Origin: Coffea arabica
Taxonomy: Eukaryota; Streptophyta; Magnoliopsida; Gentianales; Rubiaceae
NCBI RefSeq assembly: GCF_036785885.1
Contig: NC_092310.1
Location: forward strand, 4,774,001 to 4,838,000
Direction of reading: 5' to 3'
Length of the DNA stretch: 64,000 bases
This document shows positions 60,520-64,000 of the stretch, piece by piece. Each line of letters starts with the position of its first letter. Position 1 is the first letter of the stretch. The notes under the pieces were generated by a model. That model was not told where the DNA came from. It made no database searches and was given only the letters and a program-made list of their open reading frames with translations. A program made the translations under genes and the position numbers.

Positions 60520-61340
60520 ATGCCTCGTTCTTCTCGTACAGGCGAATTAATTTTCGACCCTGAAGTAGAGAAGACCGTGCGTAGAACGAGGAAAGAAACC
60601 AGGCGACTCAGAGAAGAGCAATACGGTATTGCACCTCAGGGACTTGATCCAGAGGTTGAGTCGACAAATTTTTCTGGTGACAATTCGAGTGATTCAGACC
60701 AAGAGGAAGTCACTATGGCAAATGCACGAACATTAAGGGAGTTGGCTGCTCCTGATTTAAATCAGCAGCCCTTGTGCATTACTTTTCCAAATTTAAATGA
60801 TGGCACTCCCTTTGAACTAAAATCTGGTCTAATTCATCTCTTGCCATCTTTTCATGGTCTACCAGGTGAGGAGCCCTACAAGCACTTGGAAGAGTTCGAC
60901 GTCGTTTGCAACAGTATGAAGCCTCCGGGAATTACAGAAGAGCAAATAAAGATGAGGGCTTTCCCCTTCTCTTTGAAGGACTCCGCGAAAGACTGGCTCT
61001 ACTACCTACCGCCTGGTAGTATCACCACGTGGGACCAACTGAAAAAAAATTCTTGGACAAGTACTTTCCGGCATCTCGAGCTGCGAGTCTAAGGAAAGAG
61101 ATATGTGGTATCAAACAACACCCAGGCGAGTCACTCTATGAGTACTGGAAGAGGTTTAAGAAACTATGCACCAAATGCCCTCAGCATCAGATAAGTGAGC
61201 AACTGCTCATTCAATATTTCTATGAGGGGTTGCTTTTCAGGGACAGAAGCATAATCGATGCTGCAAGTGGAGGGGCGTTGGTGAACAAAACCCCTCGAGG
61301 AGCATGGGAGATGATTGAAGGGATGGCTGAGAACTCATAG
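60520..61340 (+). pseudogene. Athila gag, copy C, broken
   Basis: Same protein and the same two lesions as copy B: the A8 run frameshift (61043-61050, with the first frame ending at 61092) and the TAG at 61338-61340. Confidence 0.9.
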
Positions 61341-64000
61341 CAGTTTGGTTCAAGAGAAGACATCCCGACGCGTAGGGTGAATGAGGTGGAAACGTCCTCT
61401 GTCCAACAGCAGATCTCCGAATTAACATCTTTCGTAAGACAATTAGCTGTGGGGAGTGCTTCACAAGCCAAAGTGTGTGGGGTGTGCGCTGCCGTGGGTC
61501 ATCCTACGGAAATGTGTCCACTGGTTCAAGAAGAAACGGCAGAACAGGTGAACATGGCTGGCCACGTGCCCGCGCCAAGAAAGCAGTACGACCCGTACTC
61601 AAACACCTACAATCCTGGTTGGAGGGATCACCCCAACCTTAGCTATGGAGGAAATAGGCAGTTTAACTTTGTACCAAATAGACCACAAGGGCACCAACAG
61701 CAGTATCATCCTCGCCCACCACCACCACCACCCCCTTCAAACTCAAGTCCGTCCATGGAAGAGATGATGAAGCAATTACTTGCTAATCAACAAAAGACGG
61801 ATTCAGACCTGCAAAGCATGAGAAATCAACTGGGACAGGTGCAATCATTGCAAAATCAAATGAATCAAATGGCTATAACAATCAACCGTTTGGAGTCCCA
61901 AGTTCAAGGAAAGTTGCCATCTCAACCTGAGGCAAATCCAAAGAATGTAAGCGCAATGACCTTAAGGAGTGGCAAGGAAGTTCAAGGACCCGAACCGGTG
62001 ATTCCTAAAGACAAGGACGAACAACGGATTGAGAAAGAATTGGAAGAGGAGGGCAGAGACAACAAAAATACAAAGGTACCCTCGAACCCAATTCCTACAG
62101 TTAAAACTAATCCACCTCCCTTTCCTAGCAGGTTAGAGAAACCAAAGAAGCAAGACAAGGAAAAAGAGGTCTTGGAGATCTTTCGCAAGGTGGAGATCAA
62201 CATACCCCTGCTGGATGCGATTAAACAAGTACCCAGGTACGCAAAATTTTTGAAGGACCTGTGTGCCAACCGCAAGCGGTTGAAGGGGGATGAACGAGTT
62301 ATAGTTGGGGAGAATGTTTCAGCAATTCTACAAAGAAAGCTTCCACCGAAATGCGGAGATCCATGTATGTTTACTATTCCTTGTAGGATAGGTAATACTT
62401 TGATTGGAAAGGCCATGTTAGACCTAGGAGCCTCGATTAATGTCATGCCAAAGTCCATTTATGCTTCCTTAAACTTAGGCCCTTTAAAAGAGACTAGGAT
62501 AATAATCCAATTAGCTGACAGGACCAATGCATACCCTGACGGGTTGATTGAAGATGTTTTGGTAAAAATTAATGAATTGGTTTTTCCAGCTGATTTTTAT
62601 GTGCTCGATATGGAGGATGAACACTCCCGTGATCCGTCACCTTTGTTGTTAGGTAGACCCTTTTTGAGCACAGCCCGGACCAAAATTGATGTTAATAGGG
62701 GTACTTTGTCTATGGAATTTGATGGTGAGAATGTTCACTTTAACATTTTTGAGACCATGAAATATCCATCCGATTCAAATGTTGGCTCTGTTTTCTCGGT
62801 AAATGTTATTGACCCTGCTATACAGGAGGTTTTTGAAATTGAAGGCAGGGATGAGCTAGAGGTCGTTCTGACCAGGCACTTCGAGTCCGAAACGACCTCT
62901 GGAGTAGAGTTGAGTGAAGAGCTTAAATGCGTGATTGGATCATTGCAAACGTTACCAACCACGAAGACAAGGTATGACATCGCACCCATTTTTATACCTG
63001 AACCTCACAAAAGGTTACTTCCATCTGTGGTGCAGGCACCTGTCTTGAAACTGAAACCGCTGCCGAAACACCTGAAGTATGCATACTTGGGTGAAGGGGA
63101 GACACTTCCAGTGATCATCTCCGCGGGTTTATCAAAGATTCAAGAAGATAGACTACTTCGAGTTCTCAGGGAACATAAGCAGGCGATAGGATGGACCATC
63201 GCTGATATCAAGGGAATTAGTCCCGCGGTGTGTATGCACCGAATTCGACTCGAGGAGAATGCTAAACCTATACGGCAAGCTCAACGGAGATTAAATCCGC
63301 TCATGATGGAGGTCGTAAAGAAAGAAATTTTAAAGCTGCTGGACGTTGGAATTATATTTGCAATATCAGACAGCCCATGGGTAAGTCCAGTACAGGTGGT
63401 CCCGAAGAAGGCAGGGGTGACAGTGGAATCAAACCAAGAGGGTGAGCTCGTACCAATTCGAAAGCCCACCGGATGGCGACAGTGTATCGATTACCGAAAG
63501 CTAAATGCCGTCACGAAAAAGGACCATTTTCCCCTCCCTTTCATTGACCAAATGGTGGAGCGATTAGCATGTCGAGCTTACTATTGTTTCTTGGATGGAT
63601 TTTCAGGTTATTTTCAAATTGCCATCGCACCCGAAGACCAAGAGAAGACTACCTTCACCTGCCCATTTGGAACATTTGCATACCGAAGGATGCCATTTGG
63701 ATTGTGCAATGCACCTGCTACCTTCCAAAGATGCATGGTAAGTATCTTTTCAGAATATGTTGAGAAGATTATTGAGGTTTTCATAGACGATTTCAGTGTA
63801 TATGGTGAAAGTTTTGAAAACTGTCTAGATAACCTGAAATTGATCTTAGTAAGGTGTATAGAAACTAATCTCGTGCTTAATTGGGGAAAATGTCATTTTA
63901 TGGTTGAACACGGGATAGTTTTGGGTCATGTTGTATCATCTACAGGTATTGAGGTTGATAAGGCAAAAATAGATGTTATATCTACTTTACCTTACCCCGC
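61341..64000 (+). CDS. Athila pol polyprotein, copy C, runs off window
   Basis: Continues in frame after the gag TAG through zinc knuckle, protease and most of the reverse transcriptase (FIDD near 63785) to the window edge, with no stop. I found two base changes from copy B over this length: Ala to Thr near 62069 (GCA/ACA) and Glu to Gly near 63886 (WEKCH against WGKCH). The RNase H and integrase part is beyond the window. Confidence 0.9.

Overview
This is nuclear DNA from a flowering plant, most likely a eudicot. The evidence is two intron-containing S-domain receptor-like kinase genes, remnants of the plant-specific DUF241 family, a plant UDP-glycosyltransferase remnant, and LTR retrotransposons of plant lineages (Copia, Tat and Athila branches of Ty3/gypsy, and an Ogre-type non-autonomous element). 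I cannot name the species from sequence alone.

Region 1 (1-19.1 kb) is the gene-bearing part. A decayed Copia element (1-1456) and a relic of an S-domain kinase gene (about 1775-1890) come first. Two tandem, same-strand, apparently intact seven-exon genes for G-type lectin S-receptor-like serine/threonine kinases follow (2803-6072, predicted 813 aa; 13604-16851, predicted 806 aa). Each is followed by a broken DUF241 gene (7729-8303 and 18446-19043), and the spacers between kinase and DUF241 are also similar, so the pair comes from a segmental tandem duplication. Differences since then include a solo Copia LTR in the first gene's upstream region and three inverted-repeat elements between the genes (8782-9495, 9686-10240, 11910-13060).

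Region 2 (19.04-28.94 kb): the second DUF241 remnant is fused to a UGT72-like glycosyltransferase fragment. That fragment is split by a complete Tat-lineage element (19165-28861, LTRs of 609 bp, target duplication GCCTC). The element lies on the minus strand, carries gag, protease, reverse transcriptase, two RNase H domains and integrase, all damaged, and has an extra gene on the opposite strand with its own TATA box (20271-22562).

Region 3 (28.94-42.94 kb): 72 bp further along the same UGT fragment sits a very large non-coding LTR element (LARD type, 3.9 kb LTRs, tRNA-Arg-like primer site). It has no gag or pol but is full of short hairpins and tandem repeats whose arms differ between copies while staying complementary.

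Region 4 (42.94 kb to the end): the 3' LTR of that element is interrupted by an Athila-like complex: an inverted LTR, a short filler, a 5'-truncated element copy, then near-identical head-to-tail copies sharing LTRs (LTRs at 49086-50832 and 58681-60427, period 9595 bp), the last running off the window. Everything from 19165 to 64000 is therefore nested inside one dead glycosyltransferase fragment. The only genes likely to work for the plant here are the two receptor kinases, predicted plasma-membrane receptors with an extracellular lectin/S-domain/PAN region and a cytosolic kinase.
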